64,000 nucleotides of DNA from Crocodylus rhombifer. Taxonomy: Eukaryota > Chordata > Crocodylia > Crocodylidae. The stretch covers positions 1,201,258-1,265,257 of the forward strand of contig JAVSML010024246.1 in the NCBI GenBank assembly GCA_038503035.1, given 5' to 3'. The stretch's first letter is position 1. Each line of letters opens with the position of its first letter. The notes beneath the pieces are model-generated. The model was given only the letters and a program-made list of their open reading frames with translations, was not told the DNA's origin and made no database searches. Both the position numbers and the translations under genes were made by a program. Shown here in pieces: positions 12,104 through 22,699 of the stretch.

Positions 12104-12369
12104 GCCTGTGGTAGGCTGGCTACGGCTGGGGCTGGCTATGGCTGGGGGGGGTCGCAGGCAGGGTCTCGGGCCCTCCCACGCCCTCCCCTGCGCGAAGTCC
12201 GTGCTAACTCAAGCGCCTGTTTACGCAGCCTGTTCGCGCGGCTCTGGTGGCGGGGCTCCCTGGGGGGCTGGGCCAAGTAGGGGCCTGGGCGGGGGCTTGA
12301 CCTGGCCCGGCACCAGGCAGTGGCCTCCTCCCAGCAAGCGAGGAGTTAACCCCTTCCCACCACGAGCCC

Positions 12370-12380
12370 GCTTACCTCTG
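12370..12380 (-). promoter_or_regulatory. splice-donor-like site in CR1 5' region
   Basis: The - strand reads CAGAGGTAAGC, a close match to the vertebrate 5' splice consensus. It lies about 270 bases upstream of the ORF1 start. Whether it is used is unknown. It could allow 5' UTR splicing or splicing into neighbouring sequence. Confidence 0.3.
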
Positions 12381-12508
12381 GCTGTGCTGGGGGTCGGCAG
12401 GGGGCTCGGCGGCTGCTGAGGGGGTGTCTGGGGGGCTTCGGGGGAGTGGGGACGCAGCGGGCTTCACCCGCGCGTCTCTCACCGCTCCAGAGCCTACCTG
12501 AGTGTGGG

Positions 12509-12530
12509 TTTTTTTTTTTTTTTTTTTTTT
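12509..12530. repeat. 22-base T tract (A tract on CR1 strand)
   Basis: An uninterrupted run of 22 T on the + strand lies within the 5' region of the - strand CR1. It is not at the 3' end of any recognisable element. Confidence 0.95.
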
Positions 12531-12548
12531 CCCCCTGGCTGGCGGGCC

Positions 12549-12571
12549 CTTTTAAACTACGCGCATGCGCA
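12549..12571 (-). promoter_or_regulatory. candidate CR1 internal promoter: NRF1-type palindrome and TTTAAA
   Basis: CGCGCATGCGCA at 12560-12571 matches the published NRF1 consensus YGCGCAYGCGCR at every position. A TTTTAAA string sits beside it at 12550-12556. The surrounding 500 bases are CpG-rich, unlike the rest of the window. LINE 5' regions are expected to hold an internal promoter, so this is a plausible one, but transcription cannot be read from sequence alone. Confidence 0.45.
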
Positions 12572-12615
12572 GTGGGCCTGCCGTTGGGGAACACTGGCTT
12601 CTCAGGCCAGGGGGG

Positions 12616-12625
12616 NNNNNNNNNN
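12616..12625. other. assembly gap (10 N)
   Basis: Ten Ns lie between a G run and a C run at the presumed 5' edge of the near-full-length CR1. The true CR1 5' end and its junction are hidden. Confidence 0.98.
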
Positions 12626-12687
12626 CCCCCCTTTTCCCCACTCTGTTGCATCTGTACAGCCCATAGCCTTCAATGCTTACTGCCCAA

Positions 12688-12866
12688 TTGTGGGCAGGGT
12701 CTAACCAGATTTCAGTTAATCCAACCAAGTTAAAGTATTTGTTTGTATCTCAACCCAGTTTCAGTCATTTTGAAACTAGTTTATGTGCACTGAACTTATG
12801 GTCTGTTACAGATTTAAATCAGTTTCTGATCACTTAGACCAGTTTATGTGTAACTTTGGTCCCTAG
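12688..12866. mobile_element. family A transposon, right-end fragment
   Basis: The fragment shows the AAAYYRGTTT-type palindromes and the string TTATGTGCACTGAACTTATG shared with 1265-1284, and it ends in GGTCCCTAG at 12858-12866 like copy 1. The left part is missing. The CR1 and the gap lie just upstream, so the break could be biological or an assembly effect. Confidence 0.65.
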
Positions 12867-14570
12867 CCAGAGTCTTCAGGAACTGGTTGCTCCCAGGTGA
12901 AGCCAGCAGGCATTTCTGGGTAGCAGAGCAGGGCAGGCCAGCCATTGTTACTTCTTACTGCAAAAAGTTGTATATAAGTTTCTGTAATAAAGAGTTGTTC
13001 CATGTCACAAGCCTTCAGATATTATATCCCCCACCAAAGGCAGCTCCTAGGGCTGCCCCAGTTTCTCTCTTACCTCCCTTCTTCCAGTTACAGTACTGTA
13101 AAGAAGGTCTTTTCAGGGGCAAAATACGCACATCAGTTTATTAGCTGTGAAATGGTGCTGTTTCATTAGTAGTAATAATAGAAAATTTAGGGTATGAGAG
13201 GTAATCAGTCTGATAGTAATTACTTTTTCTCTGTCTGACGACTGTCTTTATTTCTAATGCTTTCACTGTTTCCTGATCATCCTCATTTCTGATCTTCAAA
13301 ACTCCCTAAACCAGCAGTATGACAAATGCAGCAAAAAGGGCCTTTTTTTCATTCCCCCTTTACTCATAGCCTGAGGACCTGCATATTTATTTAATGCTTA
13401 CATTTTAAGGCATGCAACTGGCTGACATCCTTCAAAGTTTGCAAGCATGTTTTTCTGGCAGTGCAGTCCTGGAATGAAATCCACATCTTGCTTCAGGGGA
13501 CACCTCTGCCTCTGAGTGACAGGCCTCAGCAGAGTAATTAATCTGCCAAACTTCTTTAGTGACTCGAAGGAATTTGGGAGAAATGCATCAACACTTGTTC
13601 TCATCAGAGAGAAGTCGTTAAACAGCAGATTCCCTTTTCTCTACTCTGTGTTATTCAGGTCGAAAAGGGGATTGGATTTTAAACAACAGAAAGAGTCAGC
13701 CTGGTTTAGTTAGGGAAACTGCAAGGACTTGTTAGCAGCAGCTACAAATAGGTACAAACTTCTTTCGTTAAAAAATACTCAAAATCCGTAGGATCCTCCC
13801 TGACCAATTCAGTCATGGCATAGGCATGAAATAATATGGAGCACATTAAAGAATACATCAGATAGATGTACCCTGCCATTGCTATTTGACTTAATAAAAT
13901 CCTGTAAATTATAGATTTAATCTTTTCAGAAAAGAAGGGATATAGTTGTTCTTCTAAAGCTGGAAATTGACTTATCACAAAGTCTTGGGTAGAAATTCCC
14001 ATTAGACATTTTTGGAAGAGAACTATGAGCCCACCGGTTTACATCCTGGTAGCTGTTCCATAGTAGATAATAGAGAAGTTTTGAAGATTTCTATGTTTTT
14101 CATAGATCAACAGAAACCTTATACTCGGTTTGAAGCATTTTTCATTTATATTAGGAGAGCAACTGAACAAGAAAGAACAGTGAAAGTCTCCTGGAGAGAG
14201 CAAAGTAGGTATGTGCTTGTGTCCAGGAGGCTGCATCTGAATGCACAAAATAACTGTGGTAGGAACAACAAGAGAGGCTTTCCTCTAGTTAAAGGAGCAA
14301 AGCACAGGAAATAACGTAGTAGATACCAATTACTTGTTATCAATATTTATAAAGCCATCTAAGACTCCTCCCTATTCCTCCTCAAGATGCACCTTTACTT
14401 TAAGGCAGAATACTGGTTTCTAAAGGGTAGGTGGGTTGGATTAGCATGTTTAATGCTATACTAATTGCAATGTGCACAGTTCATAGCATCTTCTTATTAC
14501 ACCAAAGTACCCTATTATTTTTGTTACACTATATTCTCTCCCTCCGCACCTAGTTCTTGGCAAATTCTTC
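12867..14570. other. unique stretch, no gene seen
   Basis: There are short frames only (longest 100 codons at 14012-14314, no recognisable domain). Nothing is supported. Confidence 0.35.
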
Positions 14571-14572
14571 CT

Positions 14573-14700
14573 GTTACATCTTCTTGTTTAAAGTGCATGC
14601 TCTTTGAGATAGGAACTGTCATTTACTGTTTATCGTTTGCCTAATACAACAGGAACTAATCTGGATGAGACCCCTAGATCACCAACTCCCAAATGTATTG
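14573..14700 (+). repeat. old L3/L2-type LINE 3' tail (tentative)
   Basis: The string AAAGTGCATGCTCTTTGAGA, then GGAACTGTCATTTACTGTTT and a degenerate GCCTAATACAAC, match the layout of ancient sauropsid L3-type tails (a 'gctctttggggcagggactgtc' type box followed by 'gcctagcac'). It is strongly diverged. A similar tail occurs at 57335-57465. Confidence 0.45.
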
Positions 14701-15750
14701 ATTCCCATTTCACCTTCTTTAAAAGCTCTCCTTCTTGTTAAGCCTTTGTAGGTTTAATGCTACCATTTCCAGGTTCTAGTAAACCCAAGATCGAAGGAAG
14801 CCTAAATATTTTATTATAACTAGGGCTGGCTGTGAAACAAGAATTCCATTTTGCAAAAGCATGCCAAGACATCAACACTTATGTGGATGTGGAACAAAAC
14901 CAAAATCTTTCAAAAATGTGTTTTGTTTTGCAAAAACCCAAATTAGGATGTTGTTTCTCATCTGAGTGTCCTAACCACTGGACCATTGACCATTTTGGAG
15001 TATGCTGAGACTTTTCTTTTTGAGCCTAAGTAACCTCCTCATCAAAAACTTTAATTAAAACAGATGTATTTCCACAAAAAAAAAATCTGTTTTGGCTTAT
15101 CAGCACTTCCCAGTGAGGAATGTTTCCACCCAAATGTTCCGAACCTAAGTATAAGGCCCCTTAAAAACATTTCAAGTTTTAAAAAGAGCATCAGAAAGAA
15201 ACTTAACATACCAGTCATCATCATTTTTAATGTTTATTGTATTGATCAAATTACAAGGGCCAGTTGCATGTCACATGTGGCCTCTTGATATATTTTTGGA
15301 ATTGTGCTTTGGGACCCATCAGTGGCTTGGCTTTTTAACTATAAATTTGAAATTCCTGATAAATCTTATCTGGGTTACTGTTGAACACTAGCCAGAGCTC
15401 ATCCTGCTTAGCTTCTGGCAAACTGAAAGTTCAGCAAAAACAGAAAACATTTGGAGTAGAAAATGAAGACAGTGCCCTTACTGAGAAGGGTGCTTATGCA
15501 TGTTAAAGAGAACTCAGAAGGTAGTCTTGGCTAGATTTGGGGCCTTCCTCTGGGTATCAGGCAGCTTTAGTTCAAGAATGCATCTTGCTTCTCAGCAGCT
15601 GTGTTCTCTCCCACCAAATGTTTCTGGGTTCCTGCAATGATGGGCAAATTTCACCACAGATCTCCCTGACTGGGGGATGTGTGTGTGGAGGCTTCAAATT
15701 GCAGCCAAGAAGGTGCTCTGGTGCTGAGGACCCAGGCAGCTTTTCATAAG
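14701..15750. other. unique stretch, no gene seen
   Basis: No supported gene. A short string near 14962-14985 resembles the complement of a tRNA-derived SINE A-box region, too degraded to name. Confidence 0.35.
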
Positions 15751-15754
15751 ACCA

Positions 15755-16430
15755 TGTTGCACATTACACTTGGGGTGAGTTAATTGCACTTAAAATGCCA
15801 GTGGCCATGCATTCAAGCAGTACAACGCATGCTAAGTGTGCTCATATTGTATCAAAATTACTGCTTTTGCAGGGGAGTATCACCAGATCTTATTAAGTAG
15901 TGTGTTCAGCCTTGGTCTGGGTGCTGCACGGAGATCATACAAGTTCAGAACTGGTGCGCTGTGGAGACTGGGACTGACAATCAGCTGTTTGTCTGTCCCA
16001 GCCCTACCACTGCACTGCAGCTGGTTCAAGACTTCTAGTGGCAGAGATCTGGCTTGTCCCATGGATCTAACAGCAGGAGTGGCACCCTCTCCTGCGTTCA
16101 GCTCCCTATGCCTCCCTCCACACACTGCCAGCAGCAGAGACCCAGATCACCCTGTCAAGCCAGATCATCCCTGGCTGGGCAGTGCTGGGCACACCGTGGG
16201 GAGGGCACAGCTTTGGGCATGGGGCAGATATGTAAGCTGCGATGCCTGGGGCCAGGGTCTGTTGGGGGCGAGGAAGGGGGACAACAGCTAGCTCCAGGCC
16301 TCTCCAGAGCAGGCTGAGATCATAGTAAACATCATTGTGAGACTGTTCAGAACACATTCTAACTTCTAATGTGGCACGGTAATGCTTGAATATGATCTAA
16401 ATAAAACATGCTAAATGTCCCATGCAACAA
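15755..16430. mobile_element. possible long-TIR element
   Basis: The left end contains GTTGCACATTACACTT followed by ATTCAAGCAGTAC. The right end, read on the opposite strand, contains TTGTTGCATGGGACATTT followed by ATTCAAGCATTAC in the same order. This suggests degraded terminal inverted repeats of about 90 bp around a GC-rich interior. No transposase or clear target duplication is seen. Confidence 0.35.
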
Positions 16431-17207
16431 GACTTTTCATTAGCTTTTTTTTTTTCCACTGGACACTCCCTTGGCCTACTCACATCTCTGCAGAGAGGAA
16501 GGGAAATCCCTAAGTATCCCTGCTTTCTAGGCCAGCTGCAGCTTCTGCATGGCACTGAGTGCAAAGCAGGGGCTTCCTACATGAGGAGAATTTGGTATGA
16601 TTTATCCCCTGTTGTTGCACAGTTTGCAACTGCTTTGAACTGCCATTGTTTTACATGTGACTTTGTAGACAAGTTGAGCTCTGGTCCTATCATCTGGAAC
16701 AAGGCGTGTTCTCTGCAGTAGCTTGATATGTGTGACTTAGCATGAGTTGAAGTCCTAAACCAAGGAGAAAAACAGCCAGCTGAGCACTAGACACACAACA
16801 CACCACTAAATAGTCATCTGCTGATATGGTTGGTGACTGTAAATCACCATTATTGAAGAGAGCAGCCAAAAAGACATCATTCTTTTCTGAGGCACTTTCT
16901 GGCATTCTGCCATGCATGCTGTGACAGTTCATTGGAAAGTGACAGTGGATTTTTTTTGGGGGGGAAGGTCTTTCTAGAAAGGATTTTAAAGAGGTTTTTG
17001 AGAAACAAATTCACATTTCAGTTTGGCAACTGCTGTTTTAGATATTTTCACAATATAAATAATAACAGTGGTTATAAACAAAAGAATACCCATACACACC
17101 AGAGATTTAATCAGAAATGAATAGCTTTTCCACCAGTGAAATAATTGGGGGACAGGAGATTACAAAACGACGAAATAAACACTTCAAGGGAATTGTATGT
17201 CTCTGAA
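16431..17207. other. unique stretch, no gene seen
   Basis: Contains an 11-base T run near 16447 and a run of G near 16959. The frames at 16422-16721 and 16690-16932 have no recognisable domain. Confidence 0.35.
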
Positions 17208-17957
17208 GCCCCTGACAGACATTACACTTAAGAAGTGATTAACTGGTTAATCATGCCTTAAGTAGTGACCTTGGTGCACATTCAATCAATTAATAGTGTG
17301 ATAGAACAAGAAACAAGCCACAAAGTTAATACGCAAAATATGTGTAATACTTTTGTGGCTGGTTCCTATTACACATTTAATTGAACATATGGTCAGTGCC
17401 CAAACTCTAGAGCAGGGGTAGGCAACCCCTGACACATGTGCCAGAGTGTGCCATGCGAAGGCATTTTGCTTGCCTCATGCACCTTGGCGCAGATGGTGAG
17501 GAAGGGGCCAGGGCTGTACCGACCACAACAAGGATCAGGCCCCTCATGGCTCCCCTGCTGTCTGCCTCTGGTACATCAACATCTTCCAAGTCAAGGTTGC
17601 CAATGTTTTTGGCAAAAAACATTGCCAACCCCTGCTCTAGAGCACATAGGACCCTATCAAGACTCCCCTGTGCTCCAGAGACTAAGAGCATCCCTCAGAT
17701 GACTGGGGCTCCCATCTGCAGGAGTATATGATGCGCTTCTCCGGCTGGGAGACAAGTTTGCTCTTGCCGGTACAGGGGGAGCCTGGGGTCGGACTCTCTT
17801 TGCACAAGCATATGGTGCAAAGGAATCTCATGTGGGATCTCAAAACTATCTCATCTAGGAATTGCATCTTCTTGCCATAAACATATGGCAGGAAGCATGA
17901 TTGTTGGGATCCCTTATCAAATCCCACTGTGTCTTTATTGTAACTTCTGTCAGGGGC
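17208..17957. mobile_element. TIR transposon carrying a nested hAT MITE
   Basis: GCCCCTGACAGACATTACA at 17208-17226 is mirrored by the last 19 bases (17939-17957), with 17 of 19 positions matching. No coding frame is evident. The interior is interrupted by a hAT MITE (17413-17634), so the original element was about 520 bp. The terminal core GACAGACATTACAC is also found in family A and, more loosely, at 22313, suggesting related termini. Confidence 0.7.
17413..17634. mobile_element. hAT MITE with perfect 8-bp target duplication
   Basis: The ends are CAGGGGTAGGCAACCCC and its near mirror GCCAACCCCTG, the CAGGGGTNGGCAAC type of terminus typical of hAT elements. Identical octamers CTCTAGAG flank it at 17405-17412 and 17635-17642. 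At 222 bp without a coding frame it is non-autonomous. The perfect duplication implies a fairly recent insertion into the older TIR element. Confidence 0.9.
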
Positions 17958-18997
17958 CTGAGAAGAAAACTGCTGGCAAAATACTTTTCTGCAGGGCAAT
18001 AAGAAGCTTAAGAAAACCAAAGCATCTTTAAAAATAAACATGTTGCTGGAATGCTTATTAATAATAAATATAATGCTTCAGAGATTTAATCCGACGTTAG
18101 CAGAAGCTTCACCACAGAATAATGGAGGAACTGTGTCTTGTTAACTGAAACCACTTCACGAAACTGTGTGTCTGGGAAAGGAAACTGCTAGGAAATTATT
18201 TGCATCCAAATATGAGCAGGAAGGCAGGAGAACCTAAGCATCTTTTGCTGGAAGTAAAGCAGCAATATACATATATGTTTCAGTTTCAATTCATTAAAAT
18301 TTTCTAACCAAAGACAATTTTGTCTTGATATTCCCAATCTGCTCTGGTTTTGCATAGATCTGCCTCTTGTGGAAAGCTTATGTGCCATATTTTCTAAACT
18401 TGACCAGAAAATCATTGGTTTTTGTTTGAATGCATTATAGAGGTTACACACACGCACACACACTCTCTCTCTCCTCTCTCTCTCTCTCTCTTTTCTCTAG
18501 GGGTTGGGAACCATCTATATGTTCAATTTAAGATGTAATAGGAAACAGCCACAGAATTGTTACACATATTTTGTGGATTAACTTTATGGCTTATTTCTTG
18601 TTTTATCGTGCCATTAATTGAACATGTATGTGTGGTCAGATTTAGAAAATGTGGCAAACAAGCTTTCCAGAAGAGGCAAATATATACAAAACAAGAACTG
18701 CCTGGGAATATTGTGACAACATGATATTTGGTATCAAAATGTTGATGAACTGAAACTTCCTACATGCAATGGGCAGTTTCAACAAAATTATTTGGGGAAG
18801 CTTTCTTATGGCCAGGATGGAATTTCTGGTGAGCAAGAGTGAGCCCAGAATAGCTAACAGCACTCACTGGGATGAGAGAGGCCATGGTTTAAGACCCTTC
18901 TCTGCATTATTTGGAGCTTAGAATTTAGTTCGCCCACATCCCAGATGAATAGCTGAACCAATAAGTGACTCTGCAGTGTATGTTTCTCAGGCTCTCT
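17958..18997. other. unique stretch with CA/CT microsatellite
   Basis: A mixed (CA)n/(CT)n tract lies at about 18446-18499. A weak B-box-like string (GGTTTAAGACCC) lies near 18887, without a tRNA fold. No gene is supported. Confidence 0.4.
18446..18499. repeat. (CA)n-(CT)n microsatellite
   Basis: ACACACGCACACACAC is followed by a run of CT dinucleotides with small interruptions. Confidence 0.9.
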
Positions 18998-20165
18998 GGG
19001 TGTGTCTATATTATTTCATAGACATTAGGGCTGGAAGGGACCTTGGGAGATCATCGAGTCCAGCCTCCTGCCCAAAGGGCAGGAAGTCAGCTGGGGTCAT
19101 AGGATCCCAGCAAGATAAGCATCCAATTTACTCTTGAAGGTGTTCAATGTAGGTGCTTGAACCACCTCCGCTGGCAGACTGTTCCAGACCTTGGGGCTCG
19201 GACAGTAAAGAAATTCTTCCTTATGTCCAGCCTGAAACGGTCTTGCAGGACTTTGTGACCGTTCGACCTCGTCATCCCTTGGGGCGCTCTGGTGAACAGA
19301 CGTTCCCCCAGATCCTGGTGGTCACCCCTGATAAACTTATAGGTGGCCATCAGATCACCCCTGAGCCTACGCTTTTCCAGGCTAAAGAGTCCCATGGCTC
19401 TCAGCCTGTCATCATAAGATCTGTTTTCCTGACCTCTGATCATGCGCGTGGCTCTCCTCTGGACTCTCTCAAGCTTCTCCACATCCTTTTTGAATTCTGG
19501 AGCCCAAAACTGGACGCAGTACTCCAGCTGCGGCCTCACTTAAGGCCGAGTACAAGGGGAGAATGACGTCCCAGGATTTGCTCGAGAAGCATCTATGGAT
19601 GCAAGCCAGCATTTTGGTCGCTCTACTAGCCGCAGCATCGCATTGCAGGCTTATGTTCATCTTGTGGTCAACGATGACCCCCAAGTCTCTTTCTTCTGTA
19701 GTGCTATCCAACGTAGCTCTGCCGAGCCTATAAGCATGCTGCAGGTTTTTCCTCCCAAGGTGGAGAACCTTGCATTTTTTGGTGTTAAACACCATCAGGT
19801 TCTCATCTGCCCATTAGACTGTTTACTGCAGAACTGCCTAACTAATTCCACAGTAAAGTCTCTGCATCTACTGCATGGCAACACGCATGTAGATGGTGAT
19901 GGGGCTGGCAGGGGCTGCCTGCCCGCTAACCTCGCATTGAAGTACCTTCATGCCTCAGCCAGCCCCTCTGCAGTACATTGAGCTGGGTCGGAGTAGGCCT
20001 AGGCTGGTAGGCTGACCCCCAAGGCCTCCTGCTAGTTGAAGTTGCTCTGATCCAGCTCAACATGCTACAGTCCTGGGTGCACATTCAAACAGCATGCCCA
20101 AGAGCAATAAAAGTTAGCACAATATGCACTGGAGTTTATTGCATCAAATTAATAGCATGCTTAAA
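18998..20165. mobile_element. MITE family B copy 1, split by a CR1
   Basis: Segments 18998-19013 and 19817-20165 belong together. The second shares a long block with 54780-55030, including TGCCTCAGCCAGCCC, GTAGGCTGACCCCC against GCAGGCTGACCCCC, and GAGCAATAAA near the end. The left edge GGGTGTGTCTATATTA stops at the 3' end of the young CR1 (19014). No coding frame is present. Confidence 0.6.
19014..19816 (-). mobile_element. CR1 LINE 3' fragment (young subfamily)
   Basis: It is very close to the near-full-length CR1 over the same interval, including the 3' end at 19014. The - strand frames 19469-19795 and 19144-19539 encode the post-RT C terminus (MVFNTKKCKVLHLGRKNLQH, then KDVEKLERVQRRATRMIRGQ), with a frameshift between them near 19540. 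It is 5'-truncated just upstream of the MVFN motif. Confidence 0.9.
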
Positions 20166-21984
20166 CATGTTCTCTCTCTCTCTCTCAAAAAAAGGAAGGC
20201 CTTGGTTTCATCCAAGTGTGGAGCAAGAGGTATTTTTGACGTTTTTAACATTTACTAAGAACTTAAACTGAAGTTTAGGAGGATTTGAGGCTTTAACTGA
20301 GCCAGCCAGCTTACTTACAAGTTTACATTGTTTTGTCTACTACTCTAGTATTATAGAATATTAGATAATGCCCAACACCCCTTTATGGTTTACGCCTACC
20401 TTTATATTAAGACTGATTTTTTTTTCCAAGCCAGGAATTCCATCTGCTTTTTCCTTAATTTTATGCTTTCTATTGTAAAGTGAAACAAACAAGATCTTTG
20501 GTTTTTTTACCCATTTGTATGACTGCTTCCCACCCTGCTCTGCACAGATTTAAAACCCAGTCCTGGAGCAGCTTTACCTTTTGGATTCTAGTGTAACTTC
20601 TTATATGGAGTAGCTGTACTTGTTCTTTACTGTTTTTGTTGCATCCACCAATGGTCATATTATGTTTGGTTTCAAGGTCTTGTATGATGGGTATCCTCTT
20701 TTTAGTACAGTGACTAGAATAGAGGGAAAGGCACTAAATTAAAATGGTGACTCCTAGACAGACGAGTAATAGTGATAATAAAAGCAATATTATAAGTTGT
20801 AGGGCCTTTCTTTGTACAGTTTAAGTGTACATCCTCAGTTTGAAATAACCAGTCATGGGTGAATGAGGGTCCTGTCATGTGTCTGGGAAAAAGCACTTAT
20901 AAAATGCTTACTTTGATTGCAGTCAGTTCAAGTTCCTCAAACTTACAAATTGCAGCCAAGAAGGTGCAAACTTACAAGTGTGTCAGGAAAATTGATTTAA
21001 ATGTGTGTGAATTGTTCAGGCAGAGGTGTAGCATGGAAAAAATGCACTTGTGGTAGTCTTCTTTCACCTTCTCCCTCCTTCCCTGTCATACGTTTTGGTT
21101 TGTGGGCTGCAGCCCATTGCCTCATGCCCCACTGTTGGTGCAGAAATCTTTGGGGGGGGAGGCACATGCCCCCACATGCCCCCCCAGTGTGTCACTAATA
21201 GGGTCAATCCTTCTCCCAGCACCAGTGCTTCTGTGCAAAAATATGATTCCCAGACTGCCTTGCACTCTTTGACTCACATTGCCTGTGCCGAGTGCTTCCT
21301 GCAGTCGGAAAGTGCAGGCAGAACCAGGCAGGCAGGGTGAGGTGTTGCCCCCATCCTTCTGGCACCCCTCCCCTTAGACAGTACCCAGGTCACATGCCCT
21401 GCTCACCTATCCCATATTATGCTACTGTATTCAGATACTGGGAAGATGGGGACAGAGAAAGAAAGAGGCTGTTGAGGAGACCAGATGCGAAGAGGTTAAA
21501 CAAGTACTATAAAAAGAACTGAAGTAGGTGAATTTCTATTGTAAGACTTCATAACTATTCCACTTATAGGTGGAATTCATGGCCTAAGGGAGCGTATTCT
21601 TTTGTTGCTGACACCAAACTAATAGCATGAATTTTATTATTTCCAAGTTAGTTTTTTATTATACCTACAGTTTGCAATGACATTTCCCTCCTGGAATAGC
21701 TTGGTTTTGTAAGATTTTTTTTTAACGAGAGAGAGAAATGCTGGTAATTAGGAGATTTTGACAGGAATGCAATGGTTTGTAAACAACGGATATTTTTCTG
21801 TCCGTTTGTGGGTGGTCAGATGGTGGCTAGCAACAGTTGTGATAAAGTAACATCTACCAGAAATATCCAATGCCTCAGATCAGCAAAACACTTAAGTATG
21901 TATTTAATTTTGACCACATTTGTTCCATCTGTTTTGCAAAATACTTAAGTACCTAAAACTAAGAAGAAAATTACCTTGTAAAAA
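20166..21984. other. unique stretch; GC-rich patch
   Basis: A (CT)n run lies at about 20171-20187. A G/C-run patch around 21150-21190 (GGGGGGGGAGGCACATGCCC) resembles the edge of a GC-rich repeat like that at 45387-45770. No gene is supported. Confidence 0.35.
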
Positions 21985-22312
21985 TCATAAAACTCATAAA
22001 CATGAAGATTGGAAAGGACCTCCACAAAGTAGTTCATGCCCCTGCTCTGAAACTGTTCATTTATTTCTAAACTATCCCTGGCATGTGATTGTCTAACCTG
22101 TTCTTAAAAATCTTCAAGAAAGAGATTCTAGAATTTTCCAAGGAAGTCTATTCCATTGCTTAAATACCCTTGAGCTAGAATTTTTTCCCCACTATCTCAA
22201 AGATGAGAAAACTCATCTTTATTACAAATCGGGTGTATTACATCAGTAAATGGAGTGAGGAATTGATCATGGTCCTCTTCATAGTGATTTTGCTTTGCAT
22301 ATTTAGAGTGAT

Positions 22313-22699
22313 GTTACACATTACACTTAGACCATACTAAATCTGTGAAATGTTAAGCAATGTTAAAGTTAGAACATGTTGTGAGAAATCACACAGGGTT
22401 AATCCTGTTTCTTACCTGCACAGCTCTGACTTGCCATTAGAAAGGCTGGTAAACATTTGAGTTACCCCTGCTCTGGTTGCTGGAAACAGTGCATCCTGAG
22501 GTGCTGGAGCATTTCAAATAGCTCGTTTTACCTCCATGAAGCAGACCGTAGTTACCCTAACGTGAACTAGGTAGCACAGCCCAAAGTTAACCCTTGCCTG
22601 AAGTGATGTAACTTTGAGATGCTCAGAGGGCATTTAGCAAGTGTTAAGGAGTGTTAATGTTGTAAGTGTCCTTAGTATGGTCTAAGTGTAAAATGTAAC
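22313..22699. mobile_element. MITE with 28-bp terminal inverted repeats
   Basis: The left terminus 22313-22340 (GTTACACATTACACTTAGAC...) is mirrored by 22672-22699 with 25 or more of 28 positions matching. It is 387 bp, with no coding frame. It lies inside the ancient CR1. No clear flanking duplication is seen. The terminal word ACATTACACTTA is shared with the element at 17208. Confidence 0.8.

Larger units (their letters stand above)
7999..12615 (-). mobile_element. near-full-length CR1 LINE
   Basis: Read on the - strand, this is a complete CR1 layout. A GC-rich 5' region (about 12104-12615) precedes ORF1 (12103-11006) and a 128-bp spacer. ORF2 follows (10877-8082, one stop), then a ~83-bp 3' UTR ending CTAATGTCTATGAAA at 7999. 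No frameshift is seen in either ORF, so the copy is young. The 5' boundary is uncertain because a 10-N gap begins at 12616. Its 3' end abuts the truncated + strand CR1. Close relatives in the window are 19014-19816 and 58128-58769. Confidence 0.92.

Noticed and set aside
12346..12733. Frames crossing the 10-N gap and the T tract
   Set aside because: They contain unknown residues and homopolymer-coded Phe/Lys, so they are artefacts of gap and low complexity.
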